This document shows, piece by piece, positions 9,127-17,428 of a stretch of DNA of 64,000 bases (position 1 is its first letter; each line of letters opens with the position of its first letter). This DNA comes from Lacibacter sp. H407 (GTDB taxonomy: Bacteria; Bacteroidota; Bacteroidia; Chitinophagales; Chitinophagaceae): NCBI RefSeq assembly GCF_037892605.1, contig NZ_JBBKTU010000001.1, positions 3,162,001 to 3,226,000 on the forward strand, written 5' to 3'. The position numbers and the translations under genes are program-made. Under the pieces are notes generated by a model, which was not told the origin of the DNA, did no database searches, and saw only the letters and a program-made list of their open reading frames with translations.

Positions 9127-9708
9127 ATGCCTATCAAGCTCCTGTTTCTCTTGGTTGTATTTTTTTTAGGCTTTTTTGCAGCGAAATCTCAAGATTCTGC
9201 GATAAGTTTCTTGCAGGTTTCAAAAGAAGACGATTTGATTATCGTTGGAAAGATTATTTCTAATTCATCGATGTCTCAAACAGGTATGTTTCTGCCTCAA
9301 ACAATGGAGGTTGAGGTAATTGAGGTATTAAAAGGGATGGCAGGAGTAAGTAGGGTTGTGATTAAAGGGGCTGATACTACTAGTTCAAACAAACTTGCCT
9401 TTTTAGGTCCGTATCAGGTTGGTAAAACTTACGTCTTTTCTTTAAAAGATTTAGGCCTTTTAAGCCATGGCTGCCATTCATTGGAGTTAGCAAATGGCAA
9501 GGTTTACGGTAATATTTCGAATGAACCTGACAAGCAATATGTAAAAAAGTTGGAGAAGCTTTTTGATTCTTTCGTGGAAGCAGAAAAGGGTAGGCAAAAG
9601 AATCAAAAAAGATATGAAGAAGCTAGATCTAAATTACATGCACATTATGAACTATTAAGTCAAACAATCACGTACGAGGATTTTAAAACTATGATTCTTG
9701 AAAAGTAA
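9127..9708 (+). CDS. Secreted protein of unknown function
   Basis: The 193-aa protein starts with a clear signal peptide (MPIKLLFLLVVFFLGFFAAKSQ, cleavage probably after KSQ or AKS). The mature part resembles small beta-rich secreted proteins that begin with an exposure to oxidised cysteines: DLIIVGKIIS, a VEVIEVLKG strand, YVFSL and a lone Cys in HGCHSLE. This pattern loosely recalls the NTR/TIMP-like fold, but I cannot confirm it. The C-terminal 60 residues are a charged helix. The coding sequence looks more AT-rich than its neighbours, which could indicate recent acquisition. The start is supported because the nearby ATG at 9120 is in another frame. Confidence 0.65.
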   Translation: MPIKLLFLLVVFFLGFFAAKSQDSAISFLQVSKEDDLIIVGKIISNSSMSQTGMFLPQTMEVEVIEVLKGMAGVSRVVIKGADTTSSNKLAFLGPYQVGKTYVFSLKDLGLLSHGCHSLELANGKVYGNISNEPDKQYVKKLEKLFDSFVEAEKGRQKNQKRYEEARSKLHAHYELLSQTITYEDFKTMILEK

Positions 9709-9760
9709 ATTAGTCTGAGAGTTAATTAGCAGGCATATGATCAGTTGTTGTATAACTGAA

Positions 9761-10369
9761 TCACCCCGCATAATCAATCCCGATCAACTCAAAAAACTCC
9801 TTCTCATTTATTTCTTTAACGGCTCCGGGTTTCAGGTCACCGAGTTTTAAATTACCAATCGAAATACGGATCAAACGCAGGCAACGACGGTGAATGGCTA
9901 AACACATTTTTCGTACCTGGTGAAATTTACCTTCCGTCAACGTCATCAGCATCCAGGTATGTGGATATTGCTGCCGCACATCATCCATGTGCACATAATG
10001 ATCTTTTACATTTTCAACAATTTCAATGGACGTAGGAACAGCTACATAATCTTCACCGGTTGTAACAGGAATGGAAACACCTGTTCTTAATTGTTCAAGC
10101 AATTCAGGTGTAACAATATTTTTTACCATGATGAGGTAACTACGTTCATGTTTTTTCTTGGGATCAAATAGCAGGCGTGTCACTTTTTTATTGGTCGTTA
10201 AGAGCAACAGACCTTCTGAATGATTATCTAAACGGCCAATGGCATGTGTGCCTTCCGGAAATTCAAAATCAAGATCGCCCAGCAACCGCACATCATGCGA
10301 ACTGACGAACTGCGAAACCATGTCGTATGGTTTGTTGATGATGAAATAACGGTGAGAAGTTGCTGACAT
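9761..10369 (-). CDS. rRNA pseudouridine synthase, RsuA/RluE family
   Basis: The 202-aa protein begins YFIINKPYDMVSQF and contains the family's catalytic motif GRLDNHSEGLLLLT (nucleophilic Asp 48). The C-terminal EGKFHQVRKMCLAI segment is also characteristic. There is no N-terminal S4 domain, so it resembles RluE, which isomerises a uridine in the peptidyl-transferase region of 23S rRNA, more than RluB, RluF or RsuA. It is a single gene, convergent with the secreted-protein gene at 9127. The family is certain; the exact target uridine is not. Confidence 0.88.
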   Translation of the reverse strand: MSATSHRYFIINKPYDMVSQFVSSHDVRLLGDLDFEFPEGTHAIGRLDNHSEGLLLLTTNKKVTRLLFDPKKKHERSYLIMVKNIVTPELLEQLRTGVSIPVTTGEDYVAVPTSIEIVENVKDHYVHMDDVRQQYPHTWMLMTLTEGKFHQVRKMCLAIHRRCLRLIRISIGNLKLGDLKPGAVKEINEKEFFELIGIDYAG

Positions 10370-10410
10370 ATAATTGGCTGCAAGATTACAGCTTTTGAGC
10401 GAGTGGGTGC

Positions 10411-11124
10411 CTAGCTAAGCGGTGCAACGTCTTCAATCGTTCCCCAGCTCTTCAATACTTTAAACCGCACAAACATATCCTCACTATACCAGTTTTCTTT
10501 TCTTGTTTTCTGGATTACATCGGTGTGGCGTGGCATTTTGTAGGCAAACTGTTTCATCTGTTCTTTGCTGTCCCAAATGGAGAAGGTGGCTTGTCGTAAC
10601 CACGGCGATTCGCCAATACCCACCGAAAACCGGAAGCCATCAGCTTTTCGCATATCATTCGACACAGCTTCCACATGTTCCCAAAAACGGGAGCGTTTGC
10701 TTGGGCGGATGGTGGCCCGGGTAAGCACGGCGATCCGGCCTTCGTAATCCGATTTGGCGGGTAATGCACCAAACGCCTGCTTTCCATCCCAGCTTCCATG
10801 TGCTTCGATGGGTTGGAGCAACACCGTCCAGGTTTCGCAGCCAAAGAACTTCCACCAGCCACGGATAAAACTGCCGTAGGCTTTTTGCTGTAATGTTGGC
10901 TGATCGTTGGTACTGAGTAATGATTCGTCATTCGTCACCACTAATAATCCCCATTGCTGCCAGTCGGGCGTTTTGCTGAAGGTGCCGCCTTTGCCGCACC
11001 CCAATGTTTTTGAAAAGTGAATATTCTTTCGGAAAAGCAGGGGTAACCGATGAATGGCCATCGCCAGCAGAGCGAAATAGATAAAGCGTTTTTTATAGCG
11101 AATGATGGTTAAAACTGCATACAT
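10411..11124 (-). CDS. Spheroidene monooxygenase (CrtA)-like protein
   Basis: I start this at an internal ATG (11124, MYAVLTIIRYKKRF), giving about 237 aa; the frame is open to 11325 but the upstream residues look non-coding. The C-terminal half shows the CrtA-type pattern: RIAVLTRATIRPSKRSRFWEHV, GFRFSVGIGESPW, RQATFSIWDSKEQMK, then HTDVIQKTRKENWYSEDMFVRF. CrtA oxidises carotenoids in purple bacteria; in Bacteroidota, homologues of this family are often found without carotenoid genes, and none are in this window. I therefore call the fold and family, not the substrate. An N-terminal hydrophobic stretch (FIYFALLAMAIHRLPLLF) may be membrane-associated. Confidence 0.55.
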   Translation of the reverse strand: MYAVLTIIRYKKRFIYFALLAMAIHRLPLLFRKNIHFSKTLGCGKGGTFSKTPDWQQWGLLVVTNDESLLSTNDQPTLQQKAYGSFIRGWWKFFGCETWTVLLQPIEAHGSWDGKQAFGALPAKSDYEGRIAVLTRATIRPSKRSRFWEHVEAVSNDMRKADGFRFSVGIGESPWLRQATFSIWDSKEQMKQFAYKMPRHTDVIQKTRKENWYSEDMFVRFKVLKSWGTIEDVAPLS

Positions 11125-11441
11125 ATGTTCAATAACCGTTGTGCTGCAAAATAGTTCTTTCTGGTTTGGGTTGAAATTGCAGCGTGGTTTTGGTGGAAAG
11201 TGTACCTGCTGCAGAAAGCGATACAGTACAAGCGAGCGTGGCAACGAAGATGCCATAAAATCCTGCAGCTCACACCCAAAAAATGCTCCAATATCTCCAG
11301 TTAAGACAAAGCAGCCATATCGCAAACAAAAGCTTTCACTTGTTGAAAACCTACCGAAAACTGTTGATAAGAAGCAAAAAGGGTAAAATTTTATTACAAC
11401 CTTAATCTCCTATATTTGTCGCCTTCCTAAATTGAAAAATA
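11125..11441. other. Intergenic region upstream of smc
   Basis: If the CrtA-like gene starts at 11124, about 317 bp separate it from smc. The part from 11125 to 11325 is an open extension of the CrtA-like frame without recognisable protein character. The segment near 11400-11430 contains TATATTTGTCG, a good Bacteroidota -7 element (TAnnTTTG) for smc. I see no other structure. Confidence 0.4.
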
Positions 11442-14400
11442 GTGCGTTTAAAGAGCTTAGAAATCAAGGGTTTTAAAAGTTTTGCCGATAAAACTGTGGT
11501 TAGTTTTGATGAGGGTGTAACCGGCATCATTGGCCCCAATGGCTGCGGCAAGAGTAATATTATTGATAGTATCCGCTGGGTAATTGGTGAGCAAAAGATC
11601 AGTCATCTCCGTAGTGAAAACCTCGAGAGCCTGGTGTTTAACGGTTCCAAAACAAGAAGTGCTTCGGGTTTGGCTGAAGTGAGTTTGACGTTTGAGAACA
11701 CCCGTAACCTGCTGCCCACCGAATTCAGTACCGTAACCGTTACCCGTAAGTTTTACAAAAGTGGTGAAAGTGAATACCGTCTCAACGATGTGCAATGTCG
11801 TTTGAAGGATATCCAAAACCTCTTCCTCGATACCGGTGTAAGTACCGATAGCTATGCCATCATTGAATTGGGCATGGTGGATGATATCATCAAGGATAAG
11901 GAGAACAGCCGTCGCCGCATGTTGGAGCAGGCTGCCGGTATCACCATCTACAAAACAAGAAAGAAAGAAGCGAAGAATAAACTGGATGCAACCGAACAGG
12001 ATCTGGCACGTATTGAAGATCTGTTGTTCGAGATCAATAACCAGTTAAAAACGTTAGAGAACCAGGCCAAGAAAGCGGAGAAGTATTACGAGATCAAAAA
12101 AGATTATCGTGAAGTGAGTATTGAATTAGCGAAAGCTGCATTGGAAGGTTTTAATCTTACCTGGAAAGACTTGAATGAGCAGCATGATGCTGAAGTAAAT
12201 AAAAAAGTGGAATTGGAAGCAAAGATCGCTACGGAAGAAGCGGCGATTGAGCAGGAGAAAGTTGGATTTATTGAAAAGGAAAAAGAATTGCAAATAATGC
12301 AGCATTCGTTTAACGATATGCTTCAGACCTTGCGCTCGAAAGAAAACGAAAAGAATCTTGCGCAGCAGCGTTTGCATTACCTGAAAGAAAAAGAAACAAG
12401 TCTCAACGACTTTTTACAAAAAGCAGGTGGACAATTAAAAGGAATTGAAGAAAGCATTGAGTTTACTCAACTGCAGATCACAGAAGAAGATGCGAAGTTG
12501 AATGATCTTGGTTCGCAATTAGATAGTTTGCGCAGCTCAGTTGAGAGTACACGTAAAGTGTTTGATGAAAAGCGTAGTGGCATTGATGAAATTCGTAAAG
12601 AAAATCAGGCGATTCAACGTAGCCAGTTTGAAGCAGAGAAGAATGTGGCTGTTGGCGAAACATCGGTACAAAACTTACAACGTACCATCTTCCAGTTAAA
12701 AGAAGAGCAAACGAACCGCAAGCAGCAATTACATCAACTCGAGGAAGAAAAGCAGCAGAAAGAATATGAGCTGAATAACTGTCGTGAAGAATTGCAACAG
12801 TTACAGGAGCAACATGCGTTTACCAAAGATCAGATTCTGCAAACACAGGAAGCACTCGAAGGTTTACGTAATCAACTGGCTGATGAAAACAGAAAGCTTG
12901 ATTCAAAAAAGAACGAGCATGATCTGTTAAAGAGTTTGGTTGATTCAATGGAAGGTTATCCCGACAGTGTAAAATTTTTACACAACAATCCTGAGTGGAA
13001 TGTTGAATCGCCATTGTTGAGTGATGTGATCTATTGTAAAGAAGAATACAGAACAGCAGTTGAAAATCTGTTGGAACAATACCTTAACTATTATGTGGTG
13101 GGGAATATGAGTGATGCGTTGAAAGCCGTTCACTTATTACATGCCAACCAAAAAGGAAAGGCGAATTTCTTTATGCTCGATCAGTTCAATGGTCAGGCAG
13201 TGTTGAACAATGTTCCTGCAGGAACCATTTCTGCATTGAGTGTTGTTGAAGTGGAAGCAAAATATCAATCGCTCATCAATTACCTGTTAGGTCAGGTAGT
13301 GATCGCAGATGATGAGAATAATTTACCAACCGATTTTGATGGTGTAGTACTGGAAAAGAGCGGTAAGTTCTTTAAAGGTAAATACGCATTGAGCGGTGGT
13401 AGTGTTGGTTTGTTTGAAGGAAAGAAACTCGGTCGTGCAAAAAATCTTGAACGTTTACACGAAGAAATTTTAGCACAGGAAACAGTGGTGCTGGATCTGA
13501 AGCATGCCATTCAAATGCGTCACAATGAAGTGATCGGGTTTAATGAGCAGCTAAAAGAAAATGCCATCAAGCAAACCGAAGCAGCTATCAATCAATTGGT
13601 GAACCAGGTATATGGTATTGACAACCGTATGGAAAACCTGCGAGGCATGGAAACCAATGCTGTTAAGCGTTTGGAAGACCTTGAACTGCAACAGGAAGAA
13701 GTATTGGAAAATCAACAGGTGTACCGTGATGATTTGCAGAAATACAATTCACAGTTAGATGAACTCGCCGGTAAGTTAGAAGTAATTGAACAAGAGTTTA
13801 CTGCTGCTGAACAACAATACAACGAAGCCAATCAATCGTACAACGATTATAACCTGAATGTTACCCGTCAGCAAAGTCGTGTAACAGCGTTGAAACAGGA
13901 ATTTGAATTCAAACAAAATCAATTCCAGGATTTGCAATTGCAGATCACAACCAATTCAGCAGCGTTGGAAGAAGCTGCTAACCAGATCAACGAAAGTGAA
14001 GTGATGTTGCTGGAAGCACAGGATGGTTTGGTAACGTTGTTACAGAACAAAGAAACAGAAGAGCGCAAACTCAACGAAGCAGATCAGTATTACTACAATC
14101 TGCGCAATGTGTTGGGTGAAAAAGAAAGCGAGCTTCGTCACAAACAAAAAGAGAAGGAGCAGGTTGATCATTTGCTAAATGAAATAAAAGATAAACTCAC
14201 TGAACTGAAATTGCAGCTAAGCGGAACCAAAGAACGTTTGCTGGTTGAGTTTAAAGTAAATCTTGAAGAAGTAATTGAAGAAGAACGCACAGGCGAAGAA
14301 CCATTGGAAGAATTACAAGCCAAGGTTGATCGTATGAAGAAGCGTTTGGAAAATCTGGGCGAAGTAAACCCGACAGCGATCGAAGCATTTGAAGAAATGC

Positions 14401-14960
14401 GCAAGCGTTATGAGTTTATTCTTGAACAGAAGAATGATCTTGTTACGGCAAAAGAATCGTTGTTGCAAACCATCCAGGAAGTGGAGGCAACAGCCAACCA
14501 ACGTTTTCTTGAAACCTTTAACCAGGTGCGGGAGAATTTCCAGAAAGTATTTAAGGCCTTGTTTACAGAAGAAGATACTGCTGATATGGTGTTGGAAAAT
14601 CCGGAAAATCTTGCAGACACCGGTATTGATATCATTGCCAAGCCAAAAGGTAAACGTCCAAGCAGCATCTCTCAGTTGAGTGGTGGTGAGAAAACATTAA
14701 CAGCAACAGCGATGTTGTTTGCGATCTATCTCATTAAACCTGCTCCGTTCTGTATTCTGGATGAGGTTGATGCGCCGTTGGATGATGCCAACGTGGGTAA
14801 GTTCACCAATATGATCCGCCAGTTCAGTAACAATTCACAGTTCATCATTGTAACGCATAACAAGCAAACAATGGGAGCAGTGGATGTGATCTATGGTGTT
14901 ACCATGCAGGAAGCCGGTGTAAGTAAGCTGGTGCCGGTGGATTTCAGAAGTTTGAATTAA
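11442..14960 (+). CDS. smc: Chromosome segregation protein SMC
   Basis: The 1172-aa ATPase starts at a GTG codon (11442) with MRLKSLEIKGFKSF. It has Walker A GPNGCGKSN (residues 32-40), long coiled coils from about 165 to 510 and 670 to 1000, and a hinge around 515-660 (YPDSVKFL to YALSGGSVGLFEGK). The C-terminal half-ATPase contains the signature ISQLSGGEKTLTATAMLFAI and Walker B PFCILDEVDAPLDDAN. SMC dimers with ScpA and ScpB form the condensin that compacts and resolves replicated origins. Length and architecture are typical. A TATATTTG -7 element lies about 30 bp upstream, and a strong terminator follows at 15020. Confidence 0.97.
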   Translation: MRLKSLEIKGFKSFADKTVVSFDEGVTGIIGPNGCGKSNIIDSIRWVIGEQKISHLRSENLESLVFNGSKTRSASGLAEVSLTFENTRNLLPTEFSTVTVTRKFYKSGESEYRLNDVQCRLKDIQNLFLDTGVSTDSYAIIELGMVDDIIKDKENSRRRMLEQAAGITIYKTRKKEAKNKLDATEQDLARIEDLLFEINNQLKTLENQAKKAEKYYEIKKDYREVSIELAKAALEGFNLTWKDLNEQHDAEVNKKVELEAKIATEEAAIEQEKVGFIEKEKELQIMQHSFNDMLQTLRSKENEKNLAQQRLHYLKEKETSLNDFLQKAGGQLKGIEESIEFTQLQITEEDAKLNDLGSQLDSLRSSVESTRKVFDEKRSGIDEIRKENQAIQRSQFEAEKNVAVGETSVQNLQRTIFQLKEEQTNRKQQLHQLEEEKQQKEYELNNCREELQQLQEQHAFTKDQILQTQEALEGLRNQLADENRKLDSKKNEHDLLKSLVDSMEGYPDSVKFLHNNPEWNVESPLLSDVIYCKEEYRTAVENLLEQYLNYYVVGNMSDALKAVHLLHANQKGKANFFMLDQFNGQAVLNNVPAGTISALSVVEVEAKYQSLINYLLGQVVIADDENNLPTDFDGVVLEKSGKFFKGKYALSGGSVGLFEGKKLGRAKNLERLHEEILAQETVVLDLKHAIQMRHNEVIGFNEQLKENAIKQTEAAINQLVNQVYGIDNRMENLRGMETNAVKRLEDLELQQEEVLENQQVYRDDLQKYNSQLDELAGKLEVIEQEFTAAEQQYNEANQSYNDYNLNVTRQQSRVTALKQEFEFKQNQFQDLQLQITTNSAALEEAANQINESEVMLLEAQDGLVTLLQNKETEERKLNEADQYYYNLRNVLGEKESELRHKQKEKEQVDHLLNEIKDKLTELKLQLSGTKERLLVEFKVNLEEVIEEERTGEEPLEELQAKVDRMKKRLENLGEVNPTAIEAFEEMRKRYEFILEQKNDLVTAKESLLQTIQEVEATANQRFLETFNQVRENFQKVFKALFTEEDTADMVLENPENLADTGIDIIAKPKGKRPSSISQLSGGEKTLTATAMLFAIYLIKPAPFCILDEVDAPLDDANVGKFTNMIRQFSNNSQFIIVTHNKQTMGAVDVIYGVTMQEAGVSKLVPVDFRSLN

Positions 14961-14965
14961 CAGGG

Positions 14966-14994
14966 TCGGGACGAATCCTGAGCGAAGTCGAAGG
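14966..14994. repeat. Dispersed intergenic repeat fragment
   Basis: The stretch after smc contains CCTGAGCGAAGTCGAAGGA. From general knowledge this word (and its complement, CTTCGACTTCGCTCAGG) recurs in intergenic DNA of many Bacteroidota genomes. Only one copy is visible in the window, so repeat status is inferred. Confidence 0.4.
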
Positions 14995-15019
14995 AGCGGC
15001 CTGAACCATAAATACTAAA

Positions 15020-15050
15020 AATGCCGAAGCAATTGCCTCGGCATTTTTTT
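15020..15050 (+). terminator. Intrinsic terminator of smc
   Basis: An 8-bp stem AATGCCGA / TCGGCATT with an inner GCAATTGC helix is followed by seven T residues. Confidence 0.8.
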
Positions 15051-15080
15051 GTGGACTTATTTTCTATGTTGCGGATTGCT

Positions 15081-15154
15081 GTCTTTCCGGCGAAGGAGGA
15101 ATCTGTTTGGCTTTTGTACTCAGATGAAGCAGATCCCTCGTGCCTCGGGATGAC
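15081..15154. repeat. REP-like imperfect inverted repeat
   Basis: Two 25-bp arms (15081-15105 and 15130-15154) are inverted relative to each other with about 18 of 25 positions matching. Each arm has the GTC..TCCG..GAGGAATCTG / CAGATCCCTC..CGGGATGAC form. From general knowledge these arms match a very common dispersed hairpin repeat of Bacteroidota genomes. It abuts the stop codon of the patatin gene at 15156 and may act as its terminator. Confidence 0.6.
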
Positions 15155-15155
15155 A

Positions 15156-16235
15156 TCAATTATGCAACAACAACTTATCTACAATCTCATTTAACTTCTC
15201 TGTATGTTCAAACACATAACTCTCACCTGCTTCTTTTAATAATTTCAGATTTTTCTTTTTTACATTATCCATTTCAGGTGACGCTGTTTTTAAATCAGGC
15301 TCCAGGCGGTAATAATCTTTTTTATCATTGTCATCTAACGTGTCCCACATTTTACTAAGGTGATAGTGCACTGTCTCGCTGTTGCCACTCATCATGATAT
15401 CGATGAGCACCGGCAACCATTTGATCAAGCCGGCATCACGCAACTGTTCAAATTCATATTTTCGTTTACTGCTGCCGGTACCAATGCTGATGAGCAGCAT
15501 ATCTTTTGCAGAGGGTGTATCAGGCTTTGGTTTTGCAAATGTGCCGGGTAATATATTGTGTTGACTGAAGTTTAAACTTCTTGCTTCACTATAAGCACAA
15601 AGGGAAGGGTTGTTTACAAACACACCACCATCAATTAAAAATTGAGGTGCTTCACTTAAACTGTAGATCATGGCCGGTTCGAAATAAGTGGGAGCAGCGC
15701 TTGTGGCCCTTGCAATATGCTTTATCTTAAAATCACGAACCTGTCCTTCAATTCGTTTTGTATCGGCGCTGTTAAAGAAAGCAGCTTTACGTTCATAAAA
15801 ATTATAGGCAGTGATCAAACAAGGTTTGATCAGTTGACTTAACAATGTTTCACCGAGATAACCATGCAACAAATCTTCCAGGTTGTCAGCGGGGAAACCT
15901 TCGTTCCAGAGATTGAAATTTTTGAATTGCTGCCAGAAATTTTTATTGAAAATTTTATTGCCATGCTGCATATACAACTGTACGGCATCGGCAGCAGAAA
16001 ATTTTGCTTTACCATCATTTGCTTCATCCGGCATTAAATAAATACTGGTGAGGATACCACCGGTGCTGGTTCCTGCAATGAGATCAAAATACTCGCCGAT
16101 CTTTGCTTCTCTGTTACCTGTGATTGCACGAATGCGTGTTTCAAGATATTGAACGATGGTGCCGGGAATAATGCCACGGATGCCACCCCCATCAATACTG
16201 AGGATCCTTATTTTTGAAGTACTGCGGTTACTCAT
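15156..16235 (-). CDS. Patatin-like phospholipase
   Basis: The 359-aa protein has the complete patatin catalytic set: the oxyanion hole DGGGIRGIIPG (about residues 14-24), the nucleophile elbow GTSTGG (about 54-59) and the catalytic Asp in LIDGGVFVNNP. It hydrolyses acyl esters of phospholipids or other lipids. There is no signal peptide, so it is likely cytosolic. Anti-phage CapV effectors share these motifs, but no cGAS-like cyclase or other CBASS gene is adjacent, so a defence role is not supported here. It is divergent from coaD. Confidence 0.85.
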   Translation of the reverse strand: MSNRSTSKIRILSIDGGGIRGIIPGTIVQYLETRIRAITGNREAKIGEYFDLIAGTSTGGILTSIYLMPDEANDGKAKFSAADAVQLYMQHGNKIFNKNFWQQFKNFNLWNEGFPADNLEDLLHGYLGETLLSQLIKPCLITAYNFYERKAAFFNSADTKRIEGQVRDFKIKHIARATSAAPTYFEPAMIYSLSEAPQFLIDGGVFVNNPSLCAYSEARSLNFSQHNILPGTFAKPKPDTPSAKDMLLISIGTGSSKRKYEFEQLRDAGLIKWLPVLIDIMMSGNSETVHYHLSKMWDTLDDNDKKDYYRLEPDLKTASPEMDNVKKKNLKLLKEAGESYVFEHTEKLNEIVDKLLLHN

Positions 16236-16388
16236 GGTTAGGTTTGTTTGCAGAAAAATACAAACTACAGCGTAAAAATAAAATACCTCTTTACGGTGTG
16301 TTTATTCTACGTTCATTTACGATCATTTGCGGTTTTCGCTTTGTTTATATGGGTTATTCGTTCGATATTCGGCATCTAAACCAACTGC

Positions 16389-16862
16389 ATGGAACGAATT
16401 GGCTTATTCCCCGGAACATTTGACCCTATTACCGTAGGTCATCTCGATATTATTTACCGGTCACTTGATCTGTTTGATAAACTATATATCGGTATTGGCC
16501 GCAATGCAGGCAAAGTACCCATGTTCAGTGAGGAGCAACGGGTATCGTGGATCAATGAAATATTTAAAGATGAACCACGGGTTGATTCAGTCGTGTATGA
16601 TGGATTAACTGTTGATTGCTGCAAACGCATCAATGCAAAATTTATTCTTCGTGGTATACGTTACGTAAACGATTTTGAATACGAGAAAGCGATTGCCGAC
16701 ATGAACCGCAGTCTCGATCACGATATTGAAACCATTTTTCTTACCTGTCTGCCGCAATACACATCGGTCGCATCAACGCTTGTTCGTGATGTAATCCGCA
16801 ATGGTGGCGATGCATCACCGTTTTTACCGGATGTGGTGAATAACACTGTTTCAAAAAAATAG
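16389..16862 (+). CDS. coaD: Phosphopantetheine adenylyltransferase
   Basis: The 157-aa protein transfers AMP from ATP to 4'-phosphopantetheine to make dephospho-CoA, the penultimate step of coenzyme A synthesis. It has GLFPGTFDPITVGHLDII (the TxGH nucleotide-binding motif, about residues 5-22), ILRGIRYVNDFEYE and the C-terminal STLVRDVIRNG (the ISSTxxR region). The length matches the bacterial hexameric enzyme (about 160 aa). The thioesterase gene follows after 25 bp. Confidence 0.96.
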   Translation: MERIGLFPGTFDPITVGHLDIIYRSLDLFDKLYIGIGRNAGKVPMFSEEQRVSWINEIFKDEPRVDSVVYDGLTVDCCKRINAKFILRGIRYVNDFEYEKAIADMNRSLDHDIETIFLTCLPQYTSVASTLVRDVIRNGGDASPFLPDVVNNTVSKK

Positions 16863-16887
16863 TGTTGAATTTCTAATAACAACTTGT

Positions 16888-17322
16888 ATGAACGCTATCT
16901 GGTTCAAAAAAGATCTGTCGCTTGCTGATTTTACGGAGTTGGGAAAACAAACTATTGGTGAGTTACTCGATATTCGTTTTACAGAAGTAGGGACAGATTT
17001 TTTAAAAGCAACGATGCCTGTCGATCATCGCACACATCAACCTTACGGATTGTTACATGGCGGTGCCAGTTGTGTATTGGCTGAAACATTAGGAAGTGTT
17101 GCATCAGCCAAAGTAATTGATCCTGAAAAATTTATTTGTGTTGGTATTGAGATCAATGCCAATCATATCCGTTCAGTACGAAGCGGATTGGTAACCGGCA
17201 TCACTACACCCATTCATATTGGTGCCAGCACACATGTGTGGGATATCAAAATTTTTGATGAACGAGAGAAGCTGATTTGCATCAGCCGTTTAACTGTCGC
17301 CATTCTGAAAAAGCCACAGTGA
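16888..17322 (+). CDS. Hotdog-fold acyl-CoA thioesterase (MenI/PaaI-like)
   Basis: The 144-aa single hotdog domain carries PYGLLHGGASCVLAETLGSVAS, the HGG-x6-E motif of the 4HBT-II/MenI/YbdB group with the catalytic acidic residue in AETLGS. Such enzymes cleave aromatic acyl-CoAs; MenI hydrolyses 1,4-dihydroxy-2-naphthoyl-CoA in menaquinone synthesis. Bacteroidota use menaquinone, which makes MenI plausible, but no men gene is nearby. It lies 25 bp after coaD on the same strand, probably co-transcribed. Confidence 0.8.
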   Translation: MNAIWFKKDLSLADFTELGKQTIGELLDIRFTEVGTDFLKATMPVDHRTHQPYGLLHGGASCVLAETLGSVASAKVIDPEKFICVGIEINANHIRSVRSGLVTGITTPIHIGASTHVWDIKIFDEREKLICISRLTVAILKKPQ

Positions 17323-17428
17323 ACATCTTTATTTTTGCAACTCTTTTTTTGACAGATACCAATATCATGTAACTGGTACAATTATTTGTGTTGTACCTTT
17401 CTATTGTATTCAAACATAACCAACGACT

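Noticed and set aside
11125-11325. N-terminal extension of the CrtA-like protein (open frame to 11325)
   Set aside because: Residues in the extension lack protein character and conserved motifs; the start at 11124 fits better.
15156-16235. Patatin gene as a CBASS effector (CapV)
   Set aside because: No CD-NTase, Cap2/Cap3 or other defence gene is adjacent, and catalytic motifs are common to all patatins.
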